Source of the DNA: Gnetum montanum
Taxonomy: Eukaryota; Streptophyta; Gnetopsida; Gnetales; Gnetaceae
Reading direction: 5' to 3'
Assembly (NCBI GenBank): GCA_015680685.1
Contig: MNCI01001921.1
Span: 200,662 to 264,661 of the forward strand
DNA: 64,000 nucleotides
The notes under the pieces were generated by a model. The model saw only the letters and a list, made by a program, of their open reading frames with translations, had not been told where the DNA came from and searched no databases. How positions within the stretch are numbered: position 1 is the stretch's first letter; each line of letters begins with the position of its first letter. Shown in pieces: positions 1 through 11,421 of this stretch. The translations under genes and the position numbers were made by a program.

Positions 1-1250
1 TCAAATAGAACAAATAGATTCTAAGTGCCCAAGTATATGGATTTACAATTTTTTTGCAAAATTGGATGTTCATGAAAACAGGATTAAATACCCTAGACAA
101 AACTAATATCCAACTTCTATAGCAACTGAAAAGTGAGGGAGAAGATTCAAAAATCATGAAGGATCATTGTTGCATGGTGCTGCTACTTATCTTTTGGTGA
201 AGACAGTCCCACTTCTATTCTATGCTTCCCACTACAATCATAACAAAATTGTGAATTAGTGTGCAATGTGTAATGCATAGCCTTTAGGTACCTTATCTTG
301 TTTGTAGTTACACTTGGCTAGGTTGTGATTATGGTGGATTGATTATTTTAATTGTGTTAGTAGGAGACTAAAAATAGGATGAAATAGATAAGTAGTCCAT
401 TATTAAATTTTAAAAAGTCCAAATGTAATGAAATTCTTGAAGAGGGTTAAAGAATTCATAATAATAAAAAGAGGATTTCATTGAAAAATTTTGTGAAGAT
501 GTGTACAATTGGATGTCATTGATGGGTTCATGGAAAAGGATTCAATTGTGAGAATGTCTGACGATAAAGAACTAAACTAATTCAACCAAAAGGTATGCAA
601 GTGGATCCTCCCCAAAGTAGGCACATACCCTTTATTTTCCTTGCATAACTTCAAACCAAGAAGTCTGTGGGCACCACGGATGATTAATGGTTATGGAAAG
701 TTAAGTACAAAAACTTGAAAGAAACTACTTGAGAATTTTGACACATCAAACCAAGACATCGAACAAGAACATAAAATTGATAGTGAGGTGAGACATGAAA
801 AGCATAGATGGATGAGAGAGAGAGTGGAATGGAGTTCCTGATTAAGGTCACATGAAGTCCCTTGTGAATTTTGTGGTTAAATGACTTGATAAAATCCATC
901 CTTAGTTAAAACCAACACCAACCATGTTTAGTGACTTCACATTACCACTCTAACACCTGTCCATCCCCTTAAGACACAAGAGTGATTCCATAGATCAACC
1001 ATTGTTCCCTATTGAAAAAGAAAAGAGAAGAAAGAAATGAGAAAGGGCCTTAGTTAGAGGGGACCTTTAGGCATGGGTAACATGGCTTTATTGTTCCATA
1101 ACTATTGCTTGTAGCCCATTTATTTTGTCTAAGGGATGTGCTTTAAATTCCCATCATCTTTTTTTTAGATGGGAACCACACCATGCAAAGGCTTAAGACT
1201 TATTCAACTTTCTATTATTGGTTGACATGGAATAGTAAGAAATCCATAAA
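1..1250 (-). other. Element A 3' region downstream of pol (no recognised protein)
   Basis: This stretch aligns on the opposite strand with 60.94-62.08 kb of element B. The best conserved block is 684-1,090, matching 61,160-61,500. It holds a 71-residue minus-strand ORF (684-899) whose start (MDFIKSFNHK) resembles MDSIESFNHK in B. Athila and Tat elements commonly carry a long segment between integrase and 3' LTR, sometimes with an env-like ORF. Nothing here shows a signal peptide or a recognisable envelope domain, so I call it only a conserved 3' region. Confidence 0.6.
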
Positions 1251-2279
1251 AACACACATGCACCCAAGTAAGTAGAAAGACAAAAAGAGTATCAAGTCAC
1301 CTTGAAGTCACATCTTATTCAAACCTTTGAATCCTTTCCAAATCTAGAAACTACCAAGGTCACAAATTTATTAAAGTTTTATTAATGAAAAAGGATCTCA
1401 TACTTCTAGAACAAGGAAAACCATAAAGTTTATCGATGAGTGGGTGTTGTGGACTCACTATCTGTTTCATAAAAAGAAGCCATGTCCTAGTTATCAGTAA
1501 CAAAATTCAAAGCTAGAATATAGACACCAATAATCAAATAACTCGATAGCACATGTCCACATCAAACAAACCATGCTATACCTAGTTAGCAATAAAGCAT
1601 GTTATTATTAAAACACAACAATAAAATCACACCAAAAGAAAGAAAATTATATAAGAAATTGTAAAATATTTAAGAAAAATAAAACGTACTAATGATGTTG
1701 TGAAAAATTTTGAAAAATTAATAATGTAAAAACAAAATGGTGTAAGATAAAGAATGTGTAAAACAAAAAGTTATAAAAAATAACATTATGTAAAACAAAA
1801 ACATGTCAAAAAAAAGGATGAAAAACTAAGGAGCTACTTATATAGTTAGCATGAATGGCCATCTTCCCCATGACTAAGTTGAAAGAAGGAGATCTAAAAG
1901 ATTGAGTGTGGTTGTCCATTCAATGAGACATTTGTTGCACTAGCTTGCTTAAGCTTGTGGAAAGGTTTGATTGGTTGTATGTTGAGTAGCTACTTCTTCA
2001 CTAGGCTCTTAGGTTTGTAGATCAACAGGGTCCTAGAAGAAAATTTTTTGTAAATTATATAAGTTCATTCCTATAACATGTAGAACTTAGTTCATTGAGG
2101 TATGTGTGTGGGGTCCTAGTAGAGGGCCTTATCTCTTGGTTGAAATTTAAATTTTCGAATTCTAAGGTCATGGCACTTTTTGTTAAATGCCTTGTGTAGC
2201 TTGTTAGATGATAGGGCCACCAATTGATTTTCATCTAGCAAGTTGAGGTATATTAATATTTTTTCTTATGCTAGACTTA

Positions 2280-3060
2280 AATCAAGGTCAAGGTCACAAG
2301 TTGTTGAAGGTGTATAGAGCTTAGATTGAATAGGAAGTGTTGGTAATTTTCGGTACACTAGCTCATAGGAAGAATAGCCTATAGAGAGTTTTCATGTTGA
2401 GTGATATGCCTAGAGGGCGTTGTTGAGTTTTATGCTCCAGTATCTCCTATATTTTCTAATAGTTCTCATTAGGATCTTTGTCATTTCCCTATTTATAACC
2501 TTAGCTTGACCATTGTCTTGGGGGTGATAGGCTATTGTTAGTTTATGTTCAACCTCCAAGCGTTGCATGAGGTTCCAACAAGTAGTGCTTGTAAAGTGGG
2601 TTTCATTATCAAAAATTAATGCATGTGGCATACCAAACCTATTTACAACATTCTATTATACAAACTAAGTAATATTAGAAAATGTACAATCAGTGATGGC
2701 TGCTGCTTCTACCCATTTTATATAATGGTCAACAGTGACTATGATGTATGCCTTTCCATTTGACATGGGCTTGATGGGATCCATGAAATCAATGCCCCAG
2801 ATGTCAAAGAGTTATAGTGGTTAAATCCACTATTAAGGTTCCTGCATTTGAGTAGTCATTCCACCATCTCATTCGTAGCATTCACAAGAGTGGATAAATT
2901 GGTGAGAATCCCTAAAAATTGTTGACCAATAATACCCTACCATCATGATTTTAATGGCCATGTGTCTTTCAACATAGTGGCCCCCATAATGACCTCTTGA
3001 GCTTCTTGGAGAATATGTAGTTAATTAACATCAAGGACACACCAACAAACCAAGCAATTA
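2280..3060 (-). pseudogene. Element A integrase (degraded)
   Basis: The conceptual minus-strand protein shows the integrase core. GIDFMDP keeps the first catalytic Asp (near 2,790), and LIFDNETHF keeps the second (near 2,615). The third position reads NGQAK where NGQAE is expected (near 2,520), a Glu-to-Lys change from one G-to-A transition. The upstream part (2,880-3,060) matches the zinc-binding and linker area of B but is broken. Integrase inserts the cDNA into host DNA; with the Glu lost and several stops, this copy is inactive. The longest open piece is 73 codons (2,410-2,631). Confidence 0.8.
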
Positions 3061-3279
3061 GTGCACACCTTATAGAGGTGTCTTGATTTCCATAAAGCAT
3101 TTTACCTGGTAAAGAAACTATTATTTATTTTAGTGGTCCAACCCTTATGGCATCTTTTGAGTGAGAAGAGAGGTGAGAATGTCATGGTACCATTTAGGCT
3201 TAGTGGGAAATTTTTCAATTATAGCGCTAGAAAAGAGGGATTCATTAAGAAATAGATCAGATAATGGATTTTCCTCTTT

Positions 3280-3840
3280 TTTGTTGTGCCATCATAATTG
3301 AGATAAGTGGTTAGTGATCACATTCTCAATTCCATTTTGATCTACCATCATAACATTGAATTCTTATAAGATCACTACCCACCATATGACATAGGGACTC
3401 CCTATTGGCTTATTTATTAAGAAGTGAATCACACTGTGGTTAGTGTGCACAAATACTTTATATCCAAGTACATAGTTCCTGAACTTCTCTAGAGCAAATA
3501 CCACTACCATTAATTCCTTTTCTATGATGGTGTAATTCAATTGTGAACCCATAATGCTTCAACTTGCATAGTGGATGTATTATGGATATTTCTTGTTGTC
3601 CAACTACATAAGCACAACTTCCAAGACATAATTTGATGCATTCATCATAACAAAAAATGGTCTAGACTAGTTGGATGCCTATAGAATTAGAGTTTCTACA
3701 AGTTTCTCCTTCAATTGTTGGAATGTTTTTTCACATTCCTTGGTCTAGACAAATGGAGCATATTTCTTTCATAGCTCAACCAATGGTTTTTTGATCTTAG
3801 ATAAATTCTCTATGAATTACTAGTAGTAGATAGTGTGTCG
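3280..3840 (-). pseudogene. Element A RNase H (degraded)
   Basis: The 62-codon open piece 3,364-3,552 holds the typical Ty3 RNase H series: QLNYTIIEKELMVVVFALEKF, then YVLGYKVFVHTNHSVIHFL. The family usually has TDHS at the last site. Here it reads TNHS, an Asp-to-Asn change consistent with a G-to-A transition in the active-site area. RNase H removes the RNA strand during reverse transcription. It lies between RT and integrase as expected. Stops precede and follow this piece. Confidence 0.8.
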
Positions 3841-3844
3841 AAGG

Positions 3845-4640
3845 AATGACTAGACATCTTGTATAGTTTCCAATTGGCAAGTAATTCCTTGGATAACCCT
3901 TATTTTTTCAAGGTTAATCTCAATTTCTACTTGTGAGATTCTATGCCCCAATACAATGCCTTCTTGGACCATGAGATGGCTCTTTTGCCAATTGAGCCAT
4001 AGGTTTATTTCCACACATCTTTTTAGTACTTTCTTAAGGTGGTCCAAGGCTTGCTCGATTGTATAAGTGGAAAAGTCATCCATAAATACTTCCACTCTGC
4101 TATTGATCTACTACTAAAAGATGCTTAAAATTAGGTATTGGAATGTAGTAGGAGCATTACATAGATGAAAAGGCATTTTGCAATATGAAAAGGTCCTCAA
4201 GGGACTTGTGAATGTTGTTTTAGATTGGTCCATTGGTGCGATCTGGATTTGGTTATATCCACTATAACCATCCAAAAAACTGTAATAGTAATTCCCACAT
4301 ATGGTGTCCAACATCTAATCAACTAATGTCAATGAAAAATGATCTTTGAATGTTATATTCAATAGTCAAAAATAAATGAAGACACACCACTTGACACCTT
4401 TTTTAGCACAATCATGAGTGGAATAACTCACTTACTATTTGCAATGGGATAGATAAACCTTGCCTTGAGAAGTTTTTTCATTTCCTATTTGATGATCTAT
4501 TTCAATTTAGGGTTCAATCACCTCTATGGATGTCTCTTTGGCTTCATGGCTAGATTAGTGTAGATACGATGCTAGAATATCCTAAGATCAATTCCTATGA
4601 GTTTAGGATATGATAAAGCAAAGGTAATTGACCATTTCTC
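3845..4640 (-). pseudogene. Element A reverse transcriptase (degraded)
   Basis: Two open pieces in one frame (4,114-4,314 and 3,850-4,095) carry YSFLDGYSGYNQI, the finger/palm motif MPFHLCNAPTTFQ, and then VFMDDF, the catalytic YxDD-type box, at 4,075-4,086 with both Asp intact. They are separated by three consecutive TAG codons (4,108-4,116 on the plus strand). The rest of RT (to about 4,640) is recognisable but broken. RT copies the element RNA into DNA. B carries FMDN at the same box. Confidence 0.85.
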
Positions 4641-4999
4641 AACCACATTCAATAGCATCGGTTTCTATTCTAGAGCAAGATTTGCATACCAGCTTTCCAT
4701 TTTTAGGAATCTATAGGCTCTTACTTTAAATTTTTAGAAATTTTTAACTCTCCCCAATAGGTATCATCATTTGCATTATTAGAGAGTTGGTGATGAACTT
4801 GCTCTATTTCATCCATGCTTGCGATATAAGAACATGTCAGGCTCTTAGTAGGTTCTATGCACATTGTGCTGCTTTCAAGATCAATGGTTTGCCACTGGGT
4901 GCCCTCTTGTTTTGTGGCTGCTGTGTGTAAACACCTTTGAATATCTACTTTACATGCACACTACCTACATGTAGAAATGAATTCTTGTTTAATGGACCA

Positions 5000-5450
5000 T
5001 AGTTTCTACATGTAATTGCACCCTGTATTGTTGTATGTGATGCATGGAACTCAATTCTTCTTGATCTTTCTAAATGCATTTTCCTTAGATACTTCTAGGG
5101 AAAGATATCTAATGCCCATTCTTAGATCAATAGTTCTTAGCCATATCCTTTCCTTGATGATTGGAGAGTCCCCTTCATATTTTTCAACCTTGATTACTAG
5201 GAGATTAATAGGATATGACCACCCATAGACAATGGTTACAATGTCTTCTATTAGTCCTAATGAAATCGTAATGGACTAGTTTTTCAATTTCAATCAGATA
5301 TGTCTCTTATTGAGGGGTAGTAGGATCTAGGTAGTATACATCTCATGAGAAATTAAGTTCATAGTAGAACTTGAATCAAGAAGAACCTTACATGGTTCAT
5401 TCCTAGCAATCTACAAATACATGAGAGGACTCCCAAGATCAACTAATTTT
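5000..5450 (-). pseudogene. Element A aspartic protease region (degraded)
   Basis: Assigned by position between gag and RT and by minus-strand similarity to the protease of B at 56.78-57.17 kb. The shared block covers the part following the active site. The DSG site itself is not clearly readable. The family protease cuts the Gag-Pol polyprotein. No open frame of useful length remains on the minus strand. Confidence 0.5.
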
Positions 5451-7705
5451 CAGGGAAGGTTCCCAGCCCACATCCAATCAAATATGACATGAGTAAGCAT
5501 AATAGTATGGATTCTAGATAGTATTTTCTTTGAAGGGAACTCAAAGGAATTATATGCAGAGAGAGATGGAGAAGTAGGGTTTCCAACTGCATGTGTATGT
5601 GAGGGCTTAGATGGACTATTGGGTTGAAAAAAAGAGAGTCTTTTTTGTGATCTAGTGTCCAAACCACTTGGTTGATGGATTTTTTGTAGATTAATAACCT
5701 TGGTAGCATTACATTACTATAGTTGGGCTAGATGTTCATCCTACATAGATGGAGTAAGCAATAGCTATGTTAAGTGTGGAGGAACAAATGTAGGAATAGG
5801 AGGAGGATAAGGATAAAAAGTGGTATCCCTCCTTAAATATGTAGAATGAGTTCAATAATATTTAAGAGGATAGTAGTGATGTTAGAAAGGAGAAACATGA
5901 TTGGAAGAGTCACATGGAGATAGTAGTTTCTAAGCCTAATACCCATATGGATCAAGTTGTCTATAAGGGCATTATTTCCTTGGTGGTAACAACACTCATA
6001 ATTGTGGTTGCTACCACTATTAATACTACTTGTATGACTATGATGGAGTTCTACTTCGATAATATTGTTTTTGTTGATGGAATTACCTAGGATTACCTTG
6101 AGGATAAGGTAATATTCTAGGTGTTTTCATTTTTGCTAGTCGTAGACTTAGAGCATACACCCTAGACTCTCATAAGTGTGACACAATGGGGAAACATCCC
6201 TTAGGGTGTTCATATTGGTATATGTCACACCCACCACCATCATTTAATTCCATTTCTACTACTTCCACTATTGTAGAAATCTTATCCTTACCCTTTTAAT
6301 TGGCACATTTAGCTTCTTTTCACCTCCTGCGATCATGATCACTACCTTGTTCTTTGGACTCTTCAACAATTTTCAAGATAGCTTAAAATCTACTATTCAT
6401 AGAGTCTTATAATTTATCTACCTTAGCCAAAATTTTAGAGGTAAATATTTGAATTGGTAAGGTCTTCTAGTTCACTAGCTTATCAAGTAATGATTCCTCC
6501 TCACTATCAAAAAATCAAACCTCTCTCTTGTGAATTGAAGGATCATAATTATATTCTTCTACACTTTCACATTTCCTCAACTCTCCTTCTTCTTTTTTTA
6601 CTTGCTTAATCAACCTTTGGATCTAATGGACTCTTAATTCTAATAATTGCCCTTGGGCATAGACTCCAAGAGTTTTCCTTATTTTGAATTGAATCCCATC
6701 TATGATATGATGAAGTTGCTCCTATTGAGAATAACCATGGCCAGGACATCTATAAAATAGAAAATAATATCGACCCATTGTGGCATCCAAGGGTTTATGT
6801 GTCCCTTGTTTCCATCCTTGGATCTATCTCCTTAATTTGGAAACTCAGGATTACATATGATATTTGTCATTGAATAGTTCGAGCATTATACTCCATTGTT
6901 TGATGGATTCCAGTTCTAAGGATTGGTACTATCTTTTTGCTACTTTAATGAGTATCCTAGGGAACAACTTAAGCTTTTGCTAGTCATTTTCCATATTTTG
7001 CAAGGCACAAGCATCATGAAAAGCTTGAAGATGTTTCTACAGATCTAAGTTCTATCCCCCTTCAAACCTAGGTATATTGTTCATGTTTAGCCTGTTGATC
7101 TAACTATCCTTTATGTGTCTTATAGGAATTCTAAATTTATTTTCAATGTTTAGCATGCTCTAGGTAACTAGCAAAGGCTTATCAAGGCCATGATTTTAGT
7201 GCCTGTGATGCCCTATGCTACCCCTTCAGTCATAGTGATAGGCCTCTCTTGAATGCTCGTGCCCTGAGTATTAACTTGCTTAATAGTCTCAATGATTATC
7301 TTAGTCCTATTAGTCACCTTCATCATGCTTGCAACCCCTATAGTTATGTTTAAATCTAGAAGAGAAAGATCACAATGAAGTTGAAGAGGAAAGAGGACTA
7401 GCATCCTCACAATGCCTACCATCCCCTTTTCAGTGATCGTGGTGATAATCATGATCATGTTTCTTGTCTGCATCCCTGCCATGACTGTCCTTTTTGAATC
7501 CCCCTTTGTCATTGAATCAATTCTTGCTAAAACTAGGATTTTGGATTGTGGACTGTAGGTTCTAGTTTTGACCTCCTTCACTAAAGTCAAATAGAGGAGT
7601 TTCTTTGAATGAAAAACCCCTAGAGAAGGATTCTCCATCTTCTTTTTGGTATGTTAGGTATGGGGAATCATTAAATCACTTTCCCTTCACAATTTTGTAG
7701 TGCTG
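5450..7705 (-). pseudogene. Element A gag, with variant zinc-binding motif
   Basis: The minus-strand translation aligns with B gag in order. A His/Asp-rich basic stretch near 7.4-7.5 kb matches 54.7-54.9 kb, the capsid-like region lies near 6.8-7.1 kb, and a Cys/His motif at 6,194-6,229 reads CDIYQYEHPKGC. In B the same place reads CDICQYEHPKGC, so one Cys became Tyr here (TGT to TAT). Gag packages element RNA in the particle. The N-terminus is cut off at the 7.7 kb junction, and only broken ORFs remain (141 codons at most, in a shadow frame). Confidence 0.7.
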
Positions 7706-7890
7706 CTCTAGCTATTGATCCCTTAGATGTTATGCATTAGTGGGATGATAAGCACTGTATTTAGTGGGATCATTGACTCCTACTATGCTATGAAAAAAGC
7801 TATATATTGAAGTTAATTAAGCACTGTATTTAGTGGGATCAATGAAGAAACTATATTCTAGCTATTGATCCCTTAGTTAATTAAGCACAT
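7706..7890. repeat. Junction of elements A and C made of short local duplications
   Basis: Three short segments each occur twice here. CTAGCTATTGATCCCTTAG is at about 7,708 and 7,858. A 24-base segment beginning TAAGCACTGTATTTAG is at 7,749 and 7,818. AGTTAATTAAGCAC is near 7,811 and 7,875. They are interleaved rather than in one tandem array. To the left is the gag end of A, to the right the LTR of C. This looks like filler DNA copied during break repair. Confidence 0.65.
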
Positions 7891-8303
7891 AACTATGATC
7901 GCTTCAAGCATGCACATGATGCTTTGTAATCCTAGTAACACTTAAAGTTTGATAACCCAACAACGTTATATGTGTTCATGATGTGCATGGAAAGTGGGAT
8001 CGAATACTTATGTTAGTTATCAATTAGCACTTAAATTAGTTAAATTGATTATATATAAGTTTCAAATTATTGTTAATCATAGATAAATAAAATTTAAATT
8101 AATAAAAATCATGTGCCTCACTTACACTTAACCATACAATTAAGCTCCATAAGTGTAGTTGAGAAGATAGTGATTATCATGATTAGATTTCACATCCTAG
8201 AATTAGTATTCTTAGGAACTTAAAGTCTATAGAATTTGACCAAATTTTGCATGAAAACTTGTGATTTGTATGGTTGGGCATAGAGGCACCTCGTCGCTCA
8301 TCA
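7877..8303 (+). repeat. Element C 5' LTR, 3' part only
   Basis: It aligns with the second half of the B LTR: both hold TTAATTAAG, an AC-ACTT-GATAAC/GGTAGC block, a CATACAATT block and end GGTTGGGCATAG...CTCATCA. The U3 part with the TATA box is missing, cut at the duplicated junction. The primer site expected right after 8,303 is not recognisable as the tRNA-Asp type seen in B and D. Confidence 0.7.
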
Positions 8304-8476
8304 CCTATGAAGGGTTATAAGGAAATTAATGCCTATGTGGTTTCTTTTTGACAATTTTTCTAACTATGTAATCGTAATGAGTTAAGAATTAATCTAATAA
8401 AGGATATGAGAAAGGAAAAAAGTTATCTAAATCTAAGTAAACATTCTAATAATTCTCAAATATTTAATGATTGTAG

Positions 8477-11183
8477 ATGGCCCCAAAGAGAGGAGCAATT
8501 GGAGGACCCTCATAGCTCACAAGTAAAAGACTAAGAGGCCAAGGTAGAGGTCGAATAGGAGAACAAGATCTAGAACATGTGGAGTAGCAAGCCCAATCCT
8601 TCAACATTTATCACGAAACTCCTGCTACTAGATAGTTGGTCCAAGGAGAGGCAGAGGAACCATAAGTAGAAGGAAAAAACCTCAAATTGCCACCAAACTA
8701 CATGTAAGATATCCAAGAAAAGTTAATCCTGACCATAGTAGTTGTGGAAATGAACTTTGGAAAATTCATAGAATTTTTTCTGGAAGCTGTAAGGATGTAA
8801 CTCCAAGTTTCACTATTATGGCCCACACTTTCAAAAAGCAGTGAAGGGTAGGAGAGACTTATCAATTCTGGCATAATAAAGAAGAAGGCACTATGGTCAA
8901 CATCAAAGGAGTCTTTGTTTCATATTTAATCAAGATGATAACTGAAGCTCTAAACATACTTAATGAAGGGGCAAAAGTAGCATATCTGTCCACGAAATTA
9001 GATGCTAAAACTAGAAATCTATGGATGAAATGAGCATATGGTAAAGAAGACAAAGGATACAATGAGTTAACTTTGGAGGAAATAATTTATTTTAAAATTA
9101 GTACATATCATTTTTTTCCAACAAAAGGATTAATAGATTATCCATGCATGTAGCCATAGGAAGTCCAATCTTGATGAGAAAATATAATGTAAACCTTGCA
9201 CAACTCTATTTCATTGAGATCCAAAGGTGGTTCAAAGAAATGAAAGTAGGGAAGCCAATACTTCCATTTCCTTTCCTTATTAGGAATCTATGCAAACATG
9301 TTGGAATCCTAGGGTATACCAATGATGTTCCCAGGAAGGCCCAACATGCCTTGTATGTTGAACTACTCAAGCTAGAACCACCTAGGAAAGACCAGGATGA
9401 GGAACAAATTGGTGCTTGGGAAACCAAACAAACTACTAAATAACAATAGTAAGTGGGACCCAATGGCTAGTAGAAAGAGCAACAACAACAACAACAATAT
9501 GAACAATAATAGCTGCAAGTTCCACCATTGCCATAGGATTACAAGCCATCAATGAATAATTTGCAATAGATTGCACAAACCATTAGTTGGGAAACACATG
9601 ATGAAGCCAACCTCTATAGAGTAATTGATAGTTCCATACAACCAATAGTTTCCATAAACCTTGCAAGTGGATAGATATCATTGCAGTCAAGAGGAGAGGC
9701 CCAATGGTCATAACAAATTTCTGGAAACACTACATCATTCCAAGTGGTGCTTAAGATTAGAGAAGGAGCCACAATTGTGGTTATTTAGGACCAAGATGTA
9801 GTGGGAGCAGCGGAAGTGATCATAGATCACATTAAAAAATATTTTAATATACTTTTTGTGCCACCATTAGATTTAACTAGAGCTAGGGACACTCAAATGC
9901 TAGTTGGAACCTTAATGACTCCTATAAACCATAAAGATTTGCTAGACTAACTATAATACAACTCATGATGTCACTATAATACGGTATGAACTTATTACAA
10001 CTAAGAATAAGTTGATCATGGAAGAGATTAGGGTAAAGCATGCAGAGAATGAAATCCCCATATTCTAGAAAGAGCTTGTAGCCCTAAGAGCTAAACATAG
10101 AGATCCCACTTAATTCATTATGCCTAACCAACTAGAGTAATTCAAAACAATATAGATTAATCACTTGATTTAGTAGAACAAGAAAATGGAGAATGAGAAG
10201 AAGAAAGCGATGTTGAATGCCTCGGTAGCTAAAGCCCAAATGTATGCACATGCTAAGGCAGTCATCATAGAATAAGAAGGGAATAAGAAACTCACTGTAG
10301 ATAATATGTAATTGACCATTATGGAGAAATAGAATAACATCCTAGAGGAAAGCATCCATTAGTTAAGAGAAAAACTGATGAGGGTCAACTAGGACATGAG
10401 CCACCTCACACAAGAAAAGATAACCATCTCAAAGAAGGAGGTACTCACTATCCACTAGAAACCAACTATTGAAATAAGTGTGTGGTAGAATGAGATAATG
10501 AAACATGAAAGGCTCAATGAATACTTTCGTGATCAAGTGGACATGTATAAGTAAATCAATAAGAAAGAAATCTAGATGGCAAAGGCCCAAATCAAATCCA
10601 TTTCAGCATAAAACCTAATTGGAAACCCATCCTAGATGGCATGACCTATATCCACCAAGAAGAAATTAATAATAAAGACCTACATATAGAGGATCTAAAA
10701 GAATACATGGGGTTAGCTTACCTTTGTTGTGCTAAACTAGCCATGTTAATAGCAAGTAGACCCAAAATTGAATTAGATAGAAAGTGGAAGTCACATATGC
10801 ATTGTATGAAAAAGAGTTTGTAAATCAAAAAGATGCTCTACATAAACTTCAGTTGGAAAGCTCTATGCTAGAAGTAGTTAAGGCTAGCAACTAAGGGCAA
10901 AAATATGTTGTAGTGAACCTTGCCCAAAGATTATCTGATTATCATGAGTTATGAGACAAGGCCATGAAATTTGAGGAAGAGAAATCATAGTTTGCACCAT
11001 GATACATCAAAACCAATTAGATGTTTCCATAGTTATCATGTCTATGAGATGTACCAACTCCATCACACATCACACAACAACCATGGATGGTGCATGACCC
11101 TAGAATGGAGGAAGAGAAACTTTAGGAATTTCTCAGTAAATACAAAGTTTAGAATCATGATGACAAAGGAAAGTGACCAATGA
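8477..11183 (+). pseudogene. Element C gag-like and coiled-coil protein (many stops)
   Basis: The reading path starts at ATG 8,477 (MAPKRGAIGGPS) with a basic, Arg/Gly-rich N-terminus. An aromatic/Leu-rich part follows, with the longest open piece 9,144-9,443 (99 codons, starting MHVAIGSPILMRKYNVNLAQ). Next is a Lys/Glu-rich stretch near 10.0-10.9 kb that would form a long coiled coil. Most interruptions are TAG or TAA where Gln codons are likely. I do not recognise the family beyond gag-like. The stretch 9,470-9,560 is rich in CAA/TAA and suggests a Gln-rich linker. No zinc knuckle was seen. Confidence 0.5.
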
Positions 11184-11421
11184 AGAAGCCACCACCACTA
11201 GGCACTACATAAGCTACATCGTGCTCCATCCAATTTTTGTTTATTCTATTTCAAAATTTTCATGTCATGTCTTGTGTCAATTTTTGTAAAATGCCACTCC
11301 AACATTCAAGAGTCATGTATATAGTTAATTAGTCATGTAAATCTACCTCCCAATTTTGTAAGGAACTCTATCCTTGTTTTGTTTTAACTTGAGGACAAGT
11401 TTTTAGTCAATCATGGGGATA

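Larger units (their letters stand above)
1..7705 (-). mobile_element. Element A: Athila-like Ty3/gypsy retrotransposon, minus strand, incomplete
   Basis: Read on the minus strand, the order is gag, protease, RT, RNase H, integrase, then a long 3' non-pol region that leaves the window on the left. The order PR-RT-RH-INT defines Ty3/gypsy. The gag, RT, integrase and 3' region all align by eye with element B at 53-63 kb, so both are one family in opposite orientations. No LTR of A lies in the window: the 3' LTR would be left of base 1, and the 5' LTR, primer site and start of gag are missing at the junction near 7.7 kb. Every domain has in-frame stops and frameshifts, so the element cannot act on its own. 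Confidence 0.85.

Noticed and set aside
7213-7638. 141-codon minus-strand ORF rich in Met, Ile and Thr
   Set aside because: The frame that aligns with B gag (His/Asp-rich run) is a different one; this ORF is an out-of-frame shadow.
9481-9510. CAA repeat as a CRISPR-like or regulatory array
   Set aside because: It is a simple triplet run in a gag-like Gln-rich linker; no spacer-repeat structure exists anywhere in this window.
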